The translations under genes were made by a program, and so were the position numbers. Of a stretch of 64,000 bases of DNA, positions 45,695 to 57,090 are shown piece by piece. The notes beneath the pieces were generated by a model that worked only from the letters and a program-made list of their open reading frames with translations, did not search any database and was not told the DNA's origin. This DNA comes from Bradyrhizobium archetypum (GTDB lineage Bacteria > Pseudomonadota > Alphaproteobacteria > Rhizobiales > Xanthobacteraceae). The stretch lies in contig NZ_JAAVLW010000006.1 in assembly GCF_013114835.1 (NCBI RefSeq), forward strand, positions 376,001 to 440,000, read 5' to 3'. Positions within the stretch are counted from its first letter, which is position 1, and each line of letters starts with the position of its first letter.

Positions 45695-45802
45695 TGAACA
45701 GTCCTTTGTACGGAGCTCGACACGGAACTCGCGTGGAACCGAAAGCGATTTTGCGGAACAACAGTTCCGACAACCAGTCCGGGCGAATACGGGGACAGCT
45801 CG

Positions 45803-46573
45803 TTAAGCATGCCGCCTGCCGCGCCACCAAACACCGAATGCGACGAGGACCGCAAATGCCAGCGTGAACCAGGTGATCGCGTATTGCAGGTGGTCGTCCT
45901 TGAGATGCACGGAAAGCGGCCCCGGCTTTGGAATGCCGTTCTCGGGCACGGGCGTTTCGAGATCGAGGTAGAACGGCGCGACGGCCTTGCCGGCCTCACC
46001 CCAACCCAGCGCGCGCGCCATCGCGAGATGATCGCGGGTGAACCAGAGCCGCTTTGCAACGCTCTCGGGCGGCGTCAGCGTGCCGGCGCTTTCGGGAAAA
46101 CGGATATAGCCGCTGAGTTGCACCGGGTCACCGGTGATGAGCCCTCTCACGGCGCGATCCTGCTGGGCGCGGTCCTGCATCGTGTTCTGCACAAAGCCGG
46201 CGTTGACCGCGATGGTGTTGCCGTCGGCGAGTTGCACCGGCAGGAACGCCCAGGTGCCGGTCCCGGAGACGTCGTGGCGCACCGCGGAGCCCGCGCTGTA
46301 GACCATCGCATCCGGCAGCGGCGCGTAAGTCCCGCTGAAGCTGACGCGGCGGAATTCGTCTTTGGCTGGCGTCAGCGAGCTCCATTGCGAAGGGGCCGGC
46401 AGAGCCACGGGCGCGGCGGCGAGCCGCTCGTTCAGCATCGCGATCAGCGCGTGCTTCTCGACCCGGCGCTGCAATTGCCAGATGCCGAGGCCAACGAAGC
46501 CCATCACCATCATCAGCGTGAAGATGGCAAAGCCGGCAACTGCGGGCCTCCGCGACGAAAGGCGGCCAGTCAT
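45803..46573 (-). CDS. SURF1-family cytochrome oxidase assembly protein
   Basis: A 256-residue membrane protein with one helix at each end (FAIFTLMMVMGFVGLGIWQL; YAITWFTLAFAVLVAFGVWW) and a periplasmic domain. The family motifs GLGIWQLQR, FSGTYAPL and ALGW are seen. SURF1 helps insert heme a into subunit I. It is the last gene of the cta cluster and overlaps the DUF983 gene by four bases (ATGA). Start at 46573; the longer frame was rejected. Confidence 0.9.
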   Translation of the reverse strand: MTGRLSSRRPAVAGFAIFTLMMVMGFVGLGIWQLQRRVEKHALIAMLNERLAAAPVALPAPSQWSSLTPAKDEFRRVSFSGTYAPLPDAMVYSAGSAVRHDVSGTGTWAFLPVQLADGNTIAVNAGFVQNTMQDRAQQDRAVRGLITGDPVQLSGYIRFPESAGTLTPPESVAKRLWFTRDHLAMARALGWGEAGKAVAPFYLDLETPVPENGIPKPGPLSVHLKDDHLQYAITWFTLAFAVLVAFGVWWRGRRHA

Positions 46574-46959
46574 TTCGGCTCGCGATCGATCAGTCGGCCG
46601 GGCGCCGCCTTGTGATGGAATTGCAGTGCGATCAGCAGTGATTTCATCGAGCGCAGCGGCAGCAGCGTGGTCGCGACGATGAGCGGCAGCCACAGCGCCG
46701 CATGCAGCCAGAATGGCGGCTGATACTTGATTTCGACGATCAGCGCCGCCGTGACGACGATGGCGCCCGCCAGCATGATGATGAAGATGGCAGGCCCGTC
46801 ACCGGAATCGATGAAGGCGTAGTCGAGCCCGCACGTTTCGCAATTCGGGCGCAGGTTGAGAAAGCCCGCATAGAGCTTGCCCTGGCCGCAACGCGGGCAG
46901 CGGCAGGCAAGCCCGCGCAGTGCGCTCCGGGTGAGTGTGGGTGAAGTGTCAACCGTCAT
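46570..46959 (-). CDS. DUF983 membrane protein with zinc ribbon
   Basis: A 129-residue protein. The N-terminal zinc ribbon has CRCPRCGQGKLY and RPNCETCGLDYAF; two hydrophobic helices follow (IIMLAGAIVVTAALIVEI; ALWLPLIVATTLLPL). It is frequently next to cytochrome oxidase genes in alphaproteobacteria; role unknown, possibly copper or assembly chaperoning. Co-transcribed with SURF1. Confidence 0.85.
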   Translation of the reverse strand: MTVDTSPTLTRSALRGLACRCPRCGQGKLYAGFLNLRPNCETCGLDYAFIDSGDGPAIFIIMLAGAIVVTAALIVEIKYQPPFWLHAALWLPLIVATTLLPLRSMKSLLIALQFHHKAAPGRLIDREPK

Positions 46960-47007
46960 GTTCTGCTCTGTCCTTCCCCTTTCCCACAACGGGACAAGGA
47001 AAAGTGA

Positions 47008-47034
47008 AAGGGGCGGTCTTTCCGACCGCCCCTT
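47008..47034 (-). terminator. Terminator-like hairpin after ctaE
   Basis: Stem AAGGGGCGGTC/GACCGCCCCTT, loop TTTCC, with TTTCACTTTTCC on the minus strand. It lies between ctaE and the DUF983 gene, so it may only attenuate downstream expression. Confidence 0.6.
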
Positions 47035-47053
47035 CTAGCACGTTAGTCCTGCA

Positions 47054-47944
47054 TCAGTGGCCGGCTACGGGCCCCGCGCCGCGGAACCAGACATAGATGC
47101 AGACGAACAGGAACAGCCACACCACGTCGACGAAGTGCCAATACCAGGCGGCGAATTCGAAGCCGAGGTGCTGCTTTGGCGTGAAGTGGCCAGCATAGGC
47201 GCGGAATAGGCAGACCAACAGAAACACGGTGCCGACCAGCACGTGGAAGCCGTGGAAGCCGGTCGCCATGAAGAACGTCGCGCCGTAGATGTTGCCGGAG
47301 AAGCTGAACGTGGCGTGGGCGTATTCATAGGCCTGCACGCAGGTGAAGGTGGCGCCCAACAGCACGGTCAGGATCAGGCCGTACTTCAGGCCCTGACGGT
47401 CGTTCTCGAGCAGCGCGTGATGCGCCCAGGTTACGGTGGTGCCGGAGGTCAGGAGCAGCAGCGTGTTGAGGAGCGGCAGGTGCCAGGGGTCGAAGGTCTC
47501 GATGCCCTTCGGCGGCCAGGTGCCCGGCACGCTGCAGGCGCCCATCGCCGTGCCCGGGCCGCAGCCGAACACCGCGTCGCGGGTGGCGTGGACCGCGTCG
47601 GCAGGGAACAGCGCGGAATTGAAGAATGCCCAGAACCAGGCGACGAAGAACATCACCTCGGAGGCGATGAACAGGATCATGCCGTAGCGGTGGCTGATCT
47701 GCACCACGCGGGTATGGTCGCCCTTGTACTGGGCTTCGCGGATCACGTCGCCCCACCAGCTCGCCATGGTGTAGAGCACGCCGATGGTGCCGACGCCGAA
47801 GATGATCGGCGCGGCAGCGAACATGTGATGCATCCAGGCGATCGCACCCACCGCCATGATGAACGCCGAGATCGAGCCGACGACCGGCCACGGGCTCGGA
47901 TCGACGAGATGGTAGTCGTGGTGCTTCGCGTGCGCCGTAGCCAT
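47054..47944 (-). CDS. ctaE: Cytochrome c oxidase subunit III
   Basis: A 296-residue seven-helix membrane protein. Family text includes the N-terminal HDYHLVDPSPWPVVGS, FFVAWFWAFFNSALFP, HHALLENDRQGLKYGL and the C-terminal ATGFHGFHVLVGT and WYWHFVDVVWLFLF. It stabilises the active site of subunit I and helps proton uptake. The ATG at 47944 gives the usual N-terminus; the longer frame was rejected. Confidence 0.97.
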   Translation of the reverse strand: MATAHAKHHDYHLVDPSPWPVVGSISAFIMAVGAIAWMHHMFAAAPIIFGVGTIGVLYTMASWWGDVIREAQYKGDHTRVVQISHRYGMILFIASEVMFFVAWFWAFFNSALFPADAVHATRDAVFGCGPGTAMGACSVPGTWPPKGIETFDPWHLPLLNTLLLLTSGTTVTWAHHALLENDRQGLKYGLILTVLLGATFTCVQAYEYAHATFSFSGNIYGATFFMATGFHGFHVLVGTVFLLVCLFRAYAGHFTPKQHLGFEFAAWYWHFVDVVWLFLFVCIYVWFRGAGPVAGH

Positions 47945-48058
47945 TGCGGTCTCTCCGTTAGATGCGCCGTTCCCTTCGGCGCATATTCGTCTCAAATTTC
48001 AGATCCGAACCCCGTCAGATACGGAATTCGGCGGTCACAGGTTTCTCACAGGTTCGCG

Positions 48059-48703
48059 TCATAAGTTTCCCTTGCGCTTGTCGCCTTCGCCGGCCGCGAG
48101 CGGCTTCGGCGCCGGATCGCGCACGGGATAGAAGGTGTAGGATAGCGTGATCGTCTTCAGGGTGTCATTCTCGCTGTCTTTGGCCAGCGCCGGATCGACG
48201 TAGAACACCACGGGCATTTCGCGCTTTTCGCCGGGGCCCATGGTCTGCTCGGTGAAGCAGAAGCAGTTGATCTTCTGGAAATAGGCGCCGACGGTCAGTG
48301 GCGCGACATTGTAGGCTGCCTGACCCGCGGTTGCGCGCGCGGCCTGGTTGGTCACGGTGTAGTACACGGTGACAACCTCGCCGATCCGGACCTCGATCTC
48401 GTTCTGCTCGGGCTCGAACTTCCAGGGCAGGCCGGGGCCGACATTGGCATCGAACCGCACCGCGATTCGGCGCTCCAGCGGCGCATCCGACGGCGCCGAG
48501 GTCGCGACCTGGGTGGTGCCGTTGAAACCGGTGGCGCGACAGAACCAGTTGTAGAAGGGCACGGCGGCATAGGACGCGCCGACCATGAAAACCACGACGA
48601 AACCGCAGATCGAAGCCACCGCCGCATCACGCGTCAGCACACGGCGGGAGACGATCTTGTCACCTCCCGTCACATCTTCGGGCATTTGCGGCTCGTTCTG
48701 CAT
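48059..48703 (-). CDS. ctaG: Cytochrome c oxidase assembly protein CtaG/Cox11
   Basis: A 214-residue copper chaperone that delivers Cu(B) to subunit I. One N-terminal helix ([20 protein letters not shown]) anchors a periplasmic domain with the copper motif NCFCFTEQ. The ATG at 48703 is used; a GTG three codons upstream at 48712 overlaps the preceding gene stop (ATGTGA) and could be the coupled start. Typical position between ctaB and ctaE. Confidence 0.95.
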   Translation of the reverse strand: MQNEPQMPEDVTGGDKIVSRRVLTRDAAVASICGFVVVFMVGASYAAVPFYNWFCRATGFNGTTQVATSAPSDAPLERRIAVRFDANVGPGLPWKFEPEQNEIEVRIGEVVTVYYTVTNQAARATAGQAAYNVAPLTVGAYFQKINCFCFTEQTMGPGEKREMPVVFYVDPALAKDSENDTLKTITLSYTFYPVRDPAPKPLAAGEGDKRKGNL

Positions 48704-48708
48704 CTCAG

Positions 48709-48873
48709 TCACATCGGCCGGACGAGAACGGCCGGCCCCTTGACCATGGTAACCGCGAAGAAAAGCACGACCAGGACGCCGAGCGCGAGCGCAATGGCAA
48801 TCGAGCGCTGGCGACGGCTGCGTTTCTGCGCCTCGGTGAGCACGATTCCATCTGGCTTGCGATCGTCGTCCAT
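48709..48873 (-). CDS. 54-residue membrane protein between ctaB and ctaG (CoxF-like)
   Basis: Reading from ATG at 48873 the codons give [20 protein letters not shown], then a basic stretch and one membrane helix ([21 protein letters not shown]), ending LVRPM. The gene fits snugly between ctaB and ctaG, with its stop overlapping the alternative ctaG GTG. Small ORFs in this place occur in other rhizobial cta clusters. Function unknown, likely oxidase-related by context. Confidence 0.75.
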   Translation of the reverse strand: MDDDRKPDGIVLTEAQKRSRRQRSIAIALALGVLVVLFFAVTMVKGPAVLVRPM

Positions 48874-48891
48874 TCGCGTCCCATGCGCCCC

Positions 48892-49830
48892 TTACCCGAT
48901 CAGAGGTGCGACAGCGCGGATCACGACCTCGAGCAGGAGCGTCGCAAACAGCGCGAACAGGTAAAGAATCGAGAAGGCAAACAGCCGGCGGGTGGCGCGG
49001 CCCGCCTGCTTGCCCTCGCGGCGGCGGTAGACCTCGATCGCGAACCACATCATGCCGGCGCCGAGCACCAGCGAAGTGACGCCGTAGACCGCGTCGAAAT
49101 AGCCGAGCGGCCACGGCGCGGCGGCGATGGCGACCAGCACGATCGTGTAGAGCAGGATCTGTAGCCGCGTCGCCTCGGGCCCGGCGACCACGGGCAGCAT
49201 TGGAATCCCGGCGCGGGCATAATCGTCGCTGCGGAACAGCGCCAGCGCCCAGAAATGCGGCGGGGTCCAGAAGAAGATGATGAGAAACAGGAGCGCAGGC
49301 TCCATCGACAGCGAGCCGGTGGCGGCGGCCCACGCCACGACCGGCGGCAGCGCGCCGGCGGCACCGCCGATCACGATGTTCTGCGCGGTCCAGCGCTTCA
49401 GCCACATCGTGTAGATCACCACATAGAAGAAGATGGTGAACGCGAGCAGCGCGCCGGCCAGCCAGTTGACGAGGATGCCGAGCGTCAGCACCGAGAAGAA
49501 AGCCAGCGTCAGGCCAAATGCCATCGCTTCCGCGCTGGTGATACGTCCGCGCGGGATCGGCCGGTTGGCGGTGCGCGTCATCAGCGCGTCGATGTCGCCT
49601 TCCAGAGCCATGTTCATTGCGCCCGAAGCGCCGGCGCCGACCGCGATGCAGAGGATCGAGGTGAAGGCGATCACGGGGTGGACATGGCCCGGGGCAATGA
49701 AGAGGCCGACCAGCGCGGTGAAGATCACGAGCGACATCACCCGCGGCTTCAACAGCGCGATGTAGTCACCGACTTCCGCCTCGGAAATCCGAGGGCGAGC
49801 ATCGATGGCGTTATGGTCGACTACCGACAA
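48892..49830 (-). CDS. ctaB: Protoheme IX farnesyltransferase (heme O synthase)
   Basis: A 312-residue UbiA-family membrane enzyme that adds farnesyl to heme b, first step to heme a for the oxidase. The prenyl-binding motif [19 protein letters not shown] carries the conserved Asp residues. The start codon is TTG at 49830 after a GCGAGA site. It follows ctaD in the operon. Confidence 0.95.
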   Translation of the reverse strand: MSVVDHNAIDARPRISEAEVGDYIALLKPRVMSLVIFTALVGLFIAPGHVHPVIAFTSILCIAVGAGASGAMNMALEGDIDALMTRTANRPIPRGRITSAEAMAFGLTLAFFSVLTLGILVNWLAGALLAFTIFFYVVIYTMWLKRWTAQNIVIGGAAGALPPVVAWAAATGSLSMEPALLFLIIFFWTPPHFWALALFRSDDYARAGIPMLPVVAGPEATRLQILLYTIVLVAIAAAPWPLGYFDAVYGVTSLVLGAGMMWFAIEVYRRREGKQAGRATRRLFAFSILYLFALFATLLLEVVIRAVAPLIG

Positions 49831-49890
49831 GATCTATCTCGCTTCAGAAATGCCGCGGCGCGCAAACCATGGCGCGCCGCGACCAGTTGC

Positions 49891-52442
<2,552 letters not shown>

Positions 52443-52989
52443 GCCGCTCGCGCTCCCTTAAGAATTATCCCCAAAGCACTCCTGCCGGATGGCCGGAAAT
52501 GCCGCACGATCCGCCCTCACAAACGGCCTACCGGAGGTACTTTTGGAAGTACACCTTCGAAAGTACCCGCAACGCTGTTGCTGCAGTACCCCGGGCCAGA
52601 TCGTTAGAACGCGTCGAAATCCCGCCTCTCAAACCATAATTCTAAGGCTCTCGCAATGCAGTAGTAGGCGGCAAAGCCATGCGTCACCGGATGTCGGATT
52701 TTCCCGACAAATCAGGCAAAACCTGCCGTCCGGCAGGCCCGCGCCGCTTGACAGCCCGATTGCCGGATGTAGGCACAGGAACAGCGCTCCCGCGCGGCCT
52801 GATTCGCTCGGGCGAACCGGTCCTCGATGGCGCAGATTGGCTATCGGCCGCCTTCAAGGCGCCGTCATTGCGTATCAGTCCGGGTAAGTCCAGTTACAAG
52901 TAAGTCCACTTACCCAGTTACAATGTGTGCTGCCGCTTGGCCGGAAATGTCACCGGCCGCGGCCGGAAACCGTGAGAGGATCGACCCGG
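52443..52989. other. 547-base divergent gap between ctaC and ialB
   Basis: Contains the oxidase operon promoter and the ialB promoter. Noted inside: an inverted pair GGTACTTT (52536) and AAAGTACC (52560), and tandem near-palindromes at 52884-52913. No gene is evident. Confidence 0.55.
52884..52913. promoter_or_regulatory. Tandem GTAAGT-CC-ACTTAC palindromes upstream of ialB
   Basis: Unit 2, GTAAGTCCACTTAC (52900-52913), is a perfect dyad; unit 1, GTAAGTCCAGTTAC (52884-52897), differs by one base. They are spaced 16 bases start-to-start, and CAGTTACA half-sites follow. A TetR/GntR-like operator is a reasonable guess. Confidence 0.45.
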
Positions 52990-53526
52990 ATGGGGCGTTC
53001 GAAACATCAGGCGGGATATGGCTTGGAACCGGCCCGCTGGCTCGGCGGCCTGCTCGCCGTGGCCCTCCTGCTCGGCCTGACCCAGGCGGCGAGCGCGCAA
53101 GGCGCGGTCCGGTCGGTCCATGGCGACTGGCAGATCCGCTGCGACACCCCGCCGGGCGCGCAGGGCGAGCAATGCGCCCTGATCCAGAGCGTGGTCGCCG
53201 AGGACCGCTCCAACGCCGGCCTCACGGTGATCGTGCTGAAAACCGCCGACCAGAAAAGCAAGCTAATGCGGGTGGTTGCCCCCTTGGGCGTGCTGCTGCC
53301 CTCCGGGCTTGGGCTAAAGCTGGACAACCAGGACGTCGGCCGCGCCGGCTTTGTCCGCTGCCTGCCCAATGGCTGCGTGGCGGAAGTCGTGATGGACGAA
53401 AAACTGCTGGGCCAGCTCCGGGGCGCCAAAACCGCGACCTTTATTATTTTTGAGACGCCCGAAGAGGGTATCGGCTTTCCGCTCAGCCTGAACGGGCTCG
53501 GCGAGGGATATGACAAGCTGCCGTGA
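52990..53526 (+). CDS. Invasion-associated locus B (IalB) family protein
   Basis: A 178-residue exported protein. A signal peptide covers about residues 1-35 (AVALLLGLTQAASA). The IalB domain shows HGDWQIRCD, CALIQSVVAED, the paired cysteines FVRCLPNGCVAEVV, and the terminal FPLSLNGLGEGYDKL. Family members are periplasmic or surface proteins first linked to host-cell entry in Bartonella; role in rhizobia is unclear. The start at 52990 is preceded by GAGAGGA. Confidence 0.9.
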   Translation: MGRSKHQAGYGLEPARWLGGLLAVALLLGLTQAASAQGAVRSVHGDWQIRCDTPPGAQGEQCALIQSVVAEDRSNAGLTVIVLKTADQKSKLMRVVAPLGVLLPSGLGLKLDNQDVGRAGFVRCLPNGCVAEVVMDEKLLGQLRGAKTATFIIFETPEEGIGFPLSLNGLGEGYDKLP

Positions 53527-53619
53527 GGGGCTCCCCTTTCGTTACGGTCATGACTATCTTTCAAACCATCGTCGTCCCTCGCCAAGCCAGGGACGACTTT
53601 GCGCAGAATCGGAGCCCGC

Positions 53620-55044
53620 ATGACCAATCTCGCCACCACCTCCCTGCTCGACCGCGCCAATCTCGACCGCGATGCTGTCCGTCGTGAGATCACGCGGGGA
53701 CTGGCGGGGGCCGACGACGGCGAGCTGTTTCTGGAATATGGCCAGACCGAAGCGCTCGGCTTCGACAACGGCCGGCTGAAGCAGGCGACCTACGACACCA
53801 GCCAGGGGTTTGGGCTGCGGGCGGTGAAGGATGACGCGGTCGGTTACGCGCATTCCTCCGATGTCTCGCTGCCGGCGCTGATCCGCGCGGCGGATGCGGT
53901 GGCCGCCGTGCGCGGCGGCTACAGCGGCAACTTCGCGGCAGCGCCCCCGCATACCAATGTGCGCCTTTATGGCGATGAGAATCCGCTGGATGCGCCCGGC
54001 TTCGAAGCCAAGGTGAAACTGCTGGCCGAGATCGACGCCTATGTCCGCGACAAGGATCCGCGGGTGCGGCAGGCCTCGATCAGCCTGGGGGCCACCTGGC
54101 AGGTGGTCGAAATCCTGCGGCCGGATGGCGAAAGCTACCGCGATATCCGCCCGCTGGTGCGGGTCAATATTTCCGTGGTCGCCGGCCAAGGCGAGCGGCA
54201 GGAAAGCGGCAGCAAGGGTTATGGCGGCCGCGAGGGCTATGCCCGCTTCATCGAGACCAAGGCGTGGCGCGAGGCCGCCGACGGCGCGATCCGCGAAGCG
54301 CTGGTCAACCTGGAATCGGTGCCTGCGCCTGCCGGCGAGATGGACGTGGTGCTGGGCGCCGGCTGGCCCGGCGTGATGCTGCACGAGGCCGTCGGTCACG
54401 GGCTCGAAGGCGACTTCAACCGCAAGCAGACCTCGGCCTTTGCAGGATTGATGGGCAAGCAGGTCGCGGCCAAGGGCGTCACCGTGGTCGACGACGGCAC
54501 CATCGCCTCGCGGCGCGGCTCGCTTTCAATTGACGACGAGGGCACGCCGACCAACCGCACCGTGCTGATCGAGGACGGCATTCTCGTCGGCTACATGCAG
54601 GATCGGCAGAACGCGCGGCTGATGAACATGAAGCCGACCGGCAACGGCCGCCGCCAGAGCTATGCCCATGTGCCGATGCCGCGCATGACCAACACCTATA
54701 TGCTGGCCGGCGAGCGCGATCCGGCCGAGATCATCGCGTCGGTGAAGAACGGCGTCTACGCCGCCAATTTCGGCGGCGGCCAAGTTGACATCACCTCCGG
54801 CAAATATGTCTTCCAGTGCACCGAGGCCTACAAGATCGAGAATGGCAAGCTCGGCGCGCCATTGAAGGGCGCGATGCTGATCGGCAACGGGCCGACCGAC
54901 CTGCACCGCATCACCATGGTCGGCAACGATCTGGCGCTCGATACCGGTATCGGCACCTGCGGCAAGAACGGACAGGGCGTGCCGGTTGGCGTCGGCCAGC
55001 CGACACTGCGGATGGAACGGATCACGGTCGGAGGAACGGGCTAG
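53620..55044 (+). CDS. tldD: Metalloprotease TldD
   Basis: A 474-residue zinc peptidase that with TldE matures modified peptides and degrades unfolded proteins. The zinc motif is HEAVGHGLEGD (HExxxH, His255). The C-terminal GNDLALDTGIGTCGKNGQG is typical. Its TAG stop shares a base with the GTG start of the signal peptidase gene, so both are co-translated. Confidence 0.95.
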   Translation: MTNLATTSLLDRANLDRDAVRREITRGLAGADDGELFLEYGQTEALGFDNGRLKQATYDTSQGFGLRAVKDDAVGYAHSSDVSLPALIRAADAVAAVRGGYSGNFAAAPPHTNVRLYGDENPLDAPGFEAKVKLLAEIDAYVRDKDPRVRQASISLGATWQVVEILRPDGESYRDIRPLVRVNISVVAGQGERQESGSKGYGGREGYARFIETKAWREAADGAIREALVNLESVPAPAGEMDVVLGAGWPGVMLHEAVGHGLEGDFNRKQTSAFAGLMGKQVAAKGVTVVDDGTIASRRGSLSIDDEGTPTNRTVLIEDGILVGYMQDRQNARLMNMKPTGNGRRQSYAHVPMPRMTNTYMLAGERDPAEIIASVKNGVYAANFGGGQVDITSGKYVFQCTEAYKIENGKLGAPLKGAMLIGNGPTDLHRITMVGNDLALDTGIGTCGKNGQGVPVGVGQPTLRMERITVGGTG

Positions 55045-55829
55045 TGAGCGACGAGAGGATTGCAAGCGACAAGGAGATCTCCCCCCACAAACCGACGAGC
55101 TGGCGCGGGCAGGTCACCCAGCTCGCCGCCATCGTGGCCGTCGTGTTCATTGCCAAAGGCGCGATCGCCGAGCCGTTTTACGTGCCGTCCGGCTCGATGG
55201 AGCCGACGCTTCTGATCGGCGATGCGCTCGTTGCATCGAAATACCCGTACGGCTACGGGGCAGCGTCGCTACCGATCCAGATCACGCTGCCGGAGACCGG
55301 CCGGCTGTTCGGCGACACGCCGAAGCGCGGCGACGTCGTCGTATTCCGCTGGCCGGGCGACCGCTCGCAAGCCTGGGTCAAGCGCGTGGTGGGATTGCCG
55401 GGCGACCGCATCCAGTTGCGGCAGGGCCAGCTCTTCATCAACGACCACGCGGCAACGCTGAGGCCGGACGGAATGGGCGAAGCCGAAGACGATCGGGGCA
55501 ACACCGAGCGGGCCTACCGTTTCATTGAGACGCTGCCGAACGGCGTCAGCCACGCGATCTTCAAGATCCGCGACAATGGCAGGCTCGACAACACGCCCGA
55601 AGTAACCGTGCCGGCGGGCCAATTATTCGTGCTCGGCGACAACCGCGACAATTCGGCCGATAGCCGCGTCGCGGTGCGCGACGGCGGCGTGGGACTATTG
55701 CCGATCGACAATCTGATCGGCCGCGCCGATGCCGTGGTCGGCTCATGGGATCTCGGCATGCGCAGCCAGCCGATGTGGACCTGGCTGTCCGGCTTCCGGC
55801 TGGCGCGGTTTTTCACCTCCGTGCATTGA
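55044..55829 (+). CDS. lepB: Signal peptidase I (LepB-type)
   Basis: A 261-residue membrane endopeptidase that removes Sec signal peptides. The catalytic dyad is Ser51 in YVPSGSMEPTL and Lys113 in AWVKRVVGLPGD; the box GDNRDNSADSR is also there. One N-terminal helix (AAIVAVVFIAKGAIAEPF) anchors it. The start is GTG at 55044 after GGAGGAAC, overlapping tldD by one base. It is probably a paralogue, since the housekeeping copy normally sits by rnc. Confidence 0.9.
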   Translation: MSDERIASDKEISPHKPTSWRGQVTQLAAIVAVVFIAKGAIAEPFYVPSGSMEPTLLIGDALVASKYPYGYGAASLPIQITLPETGRLFGDTPKRGDVVVFRWPGDRSQAWVKRVVGLPGDRIQLRQGQLFINDHAATLRPDGMGEAEDDRGNTERAYRFIETLPNGVSHAIFKIRDNGRLDNTPEVTVPAGQLFVLGDNRDNSADSRVAVRDGGVGLLPIDNLIGRADAVVGSWDLGMRSQPMWTWLSGFRLARFFTSVH

Positions 55830-55860
55830 GCACGGCTCCATCCTGGCTGTTCGTCGGCTC

Positions 55861-56202
55861 GTGACCTTCGACGACGTAAGAAAAATCGCGCTTGCCTGGC
55901 CTGAGGTCGAGGACGGCAGCTCCTACGGCACGCCGGCCCTGAAGGTGCGCAAGAAGATGCTGGCACGGCTGAGGGAAGACGGTGACAGCCTGGTGATGCC
56001 GGGCGTGCCTAGGGATGAGCGCGAGATGCTGGTGGAAAGCCAGCCGAAGGCATTTTACTTCACCGATCACTACCGCGATTATCCAATCGTCCTGATCCGC
56101 CTGGCGAAGGCCAGCCGCGCCACCGTCGAGCCGTTGCTGCGGCGGCACTGGCGCACGCTGGCATCGAAAAAGGCGGTGAAGGAATTCGATATGAAATCGT
56201 GA
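55861..56202 (+). CDS. MmcQ/YjbR-like protein
   Basis: A 113-residue CyaY-like-fold protein of the MmcQ/YjbR family: VRKIALAWPEVEDGSSYGTP and RLREDGDSLVMPGVPRDERE are typical. Members bind DNA in the CyaY-like fold; role unclear. A GTG start at 55861 gives the family N-terminus; the frame is open upstream within lepB. Confidence 0.75.
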   Translation: MTFDDVRKIALAWPEVEDGSSYGTPALKVRKKMLARLREDGDSLVMPGVPRDEREMLVESQPKAFYFTDHYRDYPIVLIRLAKASRATVEPLLRRHWRTLASKKAVKEFDMKS

Positions 56203-56375
56203 TAGGCAAAGGCGCGCAAGCGCCGTGCTCACGATGCATTCACTCAGACCTCATCCCTAAGGAGCCGCGTCAGCGGCGTGTCGAAGGATGAATGGCGCCA
56301 ACGGGCCGCATGGTTCGAGACGGCGCTAAAGCGCCTCCTCACCACGAGGGTTTCAAACATTGCAAGTGACCCCTC

Positions 56376-56945
56376 ATGAATCAAGCCGAATTCCTCGCCG
56401 CCGCCCTGCGCAATCCCGCTAACGAAATCATTGTCGAAGAGCTGCATCGGCTATCGCTCCCTGATGCGTGGCTGGTTTCCGGATGCCTGGTGCAGACGGT
56501 GTGGAATGTGCTGACCAAGCGCGCGGTGGATTACGGCATCAACGATTACGACGTGTTCTATTTCGATCCCGACACATCGTGGGAAGCGGAAGACAAAGTC
56601 ATCCGCACGTTGGCGGAGCGTCTTGCACCGCGCGACATCGCGGTCGAGGCGCGCAACCAGGCGCGCGTTCACCTCTGGTACCCGGACAAGCATGGGCTGC
56701 CCTACCCGCCCTTGCATTGCTCGACCGAAGGCATCGATCGCTTTCTCACCAAGAACACGCAGGTTGGAATTCGCCGCACGCGCGACGGTTATGAGATTTA
56801 CGCGCCGAATGGTTTCGATGACGTCGTGGGGATGATCGCGCGACCCAATCCGGGGCCGAATTTCTCAGCAGCGAATTACGCAGCGAAGGCCGCGCGATGG
56901 AAAGCGCTGTGGCCGGAGATCACGGTGCTGCCGGCGGCGACATAG
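56376..56945 (+). CDS. Nucleotidyltransferase-like protein (COG3575 type)
   Basis: A 189-residue protein resembling the nucleotidyltransferase-fold family with the text LVSGCLVQTVWNVLTKR and the acidic segment GINDYDVFYFDPD, which would hold the catalytic Asp pair. The family has no clear biochemical role. No ribosome-binding site stands out, so the start is moderate. Confidence 0.75.
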   Translation: MNQAEFLAAALRNPANEIIVEELHRLSLPDAWLVSGCLVQTVWNVLTKRAVDYGINDYDVFYFDPDTSWEAEDKVIRTLAERLAPRDIAVEARNQARVHLWYPDKHGLPYPPLHCSTEGIDRFLTKNTQVGIRRTRDGYEIYAPNGFDDVVGMIARPNPGPNFSAANYAAKAARWKALWPEITVLPAAT

Positions 56946-56956
56946 CAACATTTCAT

Positions 56957-57075
56957 CGTCGCCCTGCGAAAGCAGGGACCCATAAGCACGCATGTTTATG
57001 CTCAAGAAGCTAGGGCCACAGCAGGCATTCATGGGTGCGGGTCCCCGCGTTCGCGGCGCGTTGGCGGGGACGACG
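56957..57075. repeat. Dispersed inverted repeat, family D
   Basis: Arms CGTCGCCCTGCGAAAGCAGGGACCC and GGGTCCCCGCGTTCGCGG-like sequences with ending GGCGGGGACGACG form an inverted structure about 119 bases long. A short related hairpin lies at 53571-53597 (GTCGTCCCT/AGGGACGAC). Confidence 0.6.
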
Positions 57076-57090
57076 GCGGAGTATGCCTAC

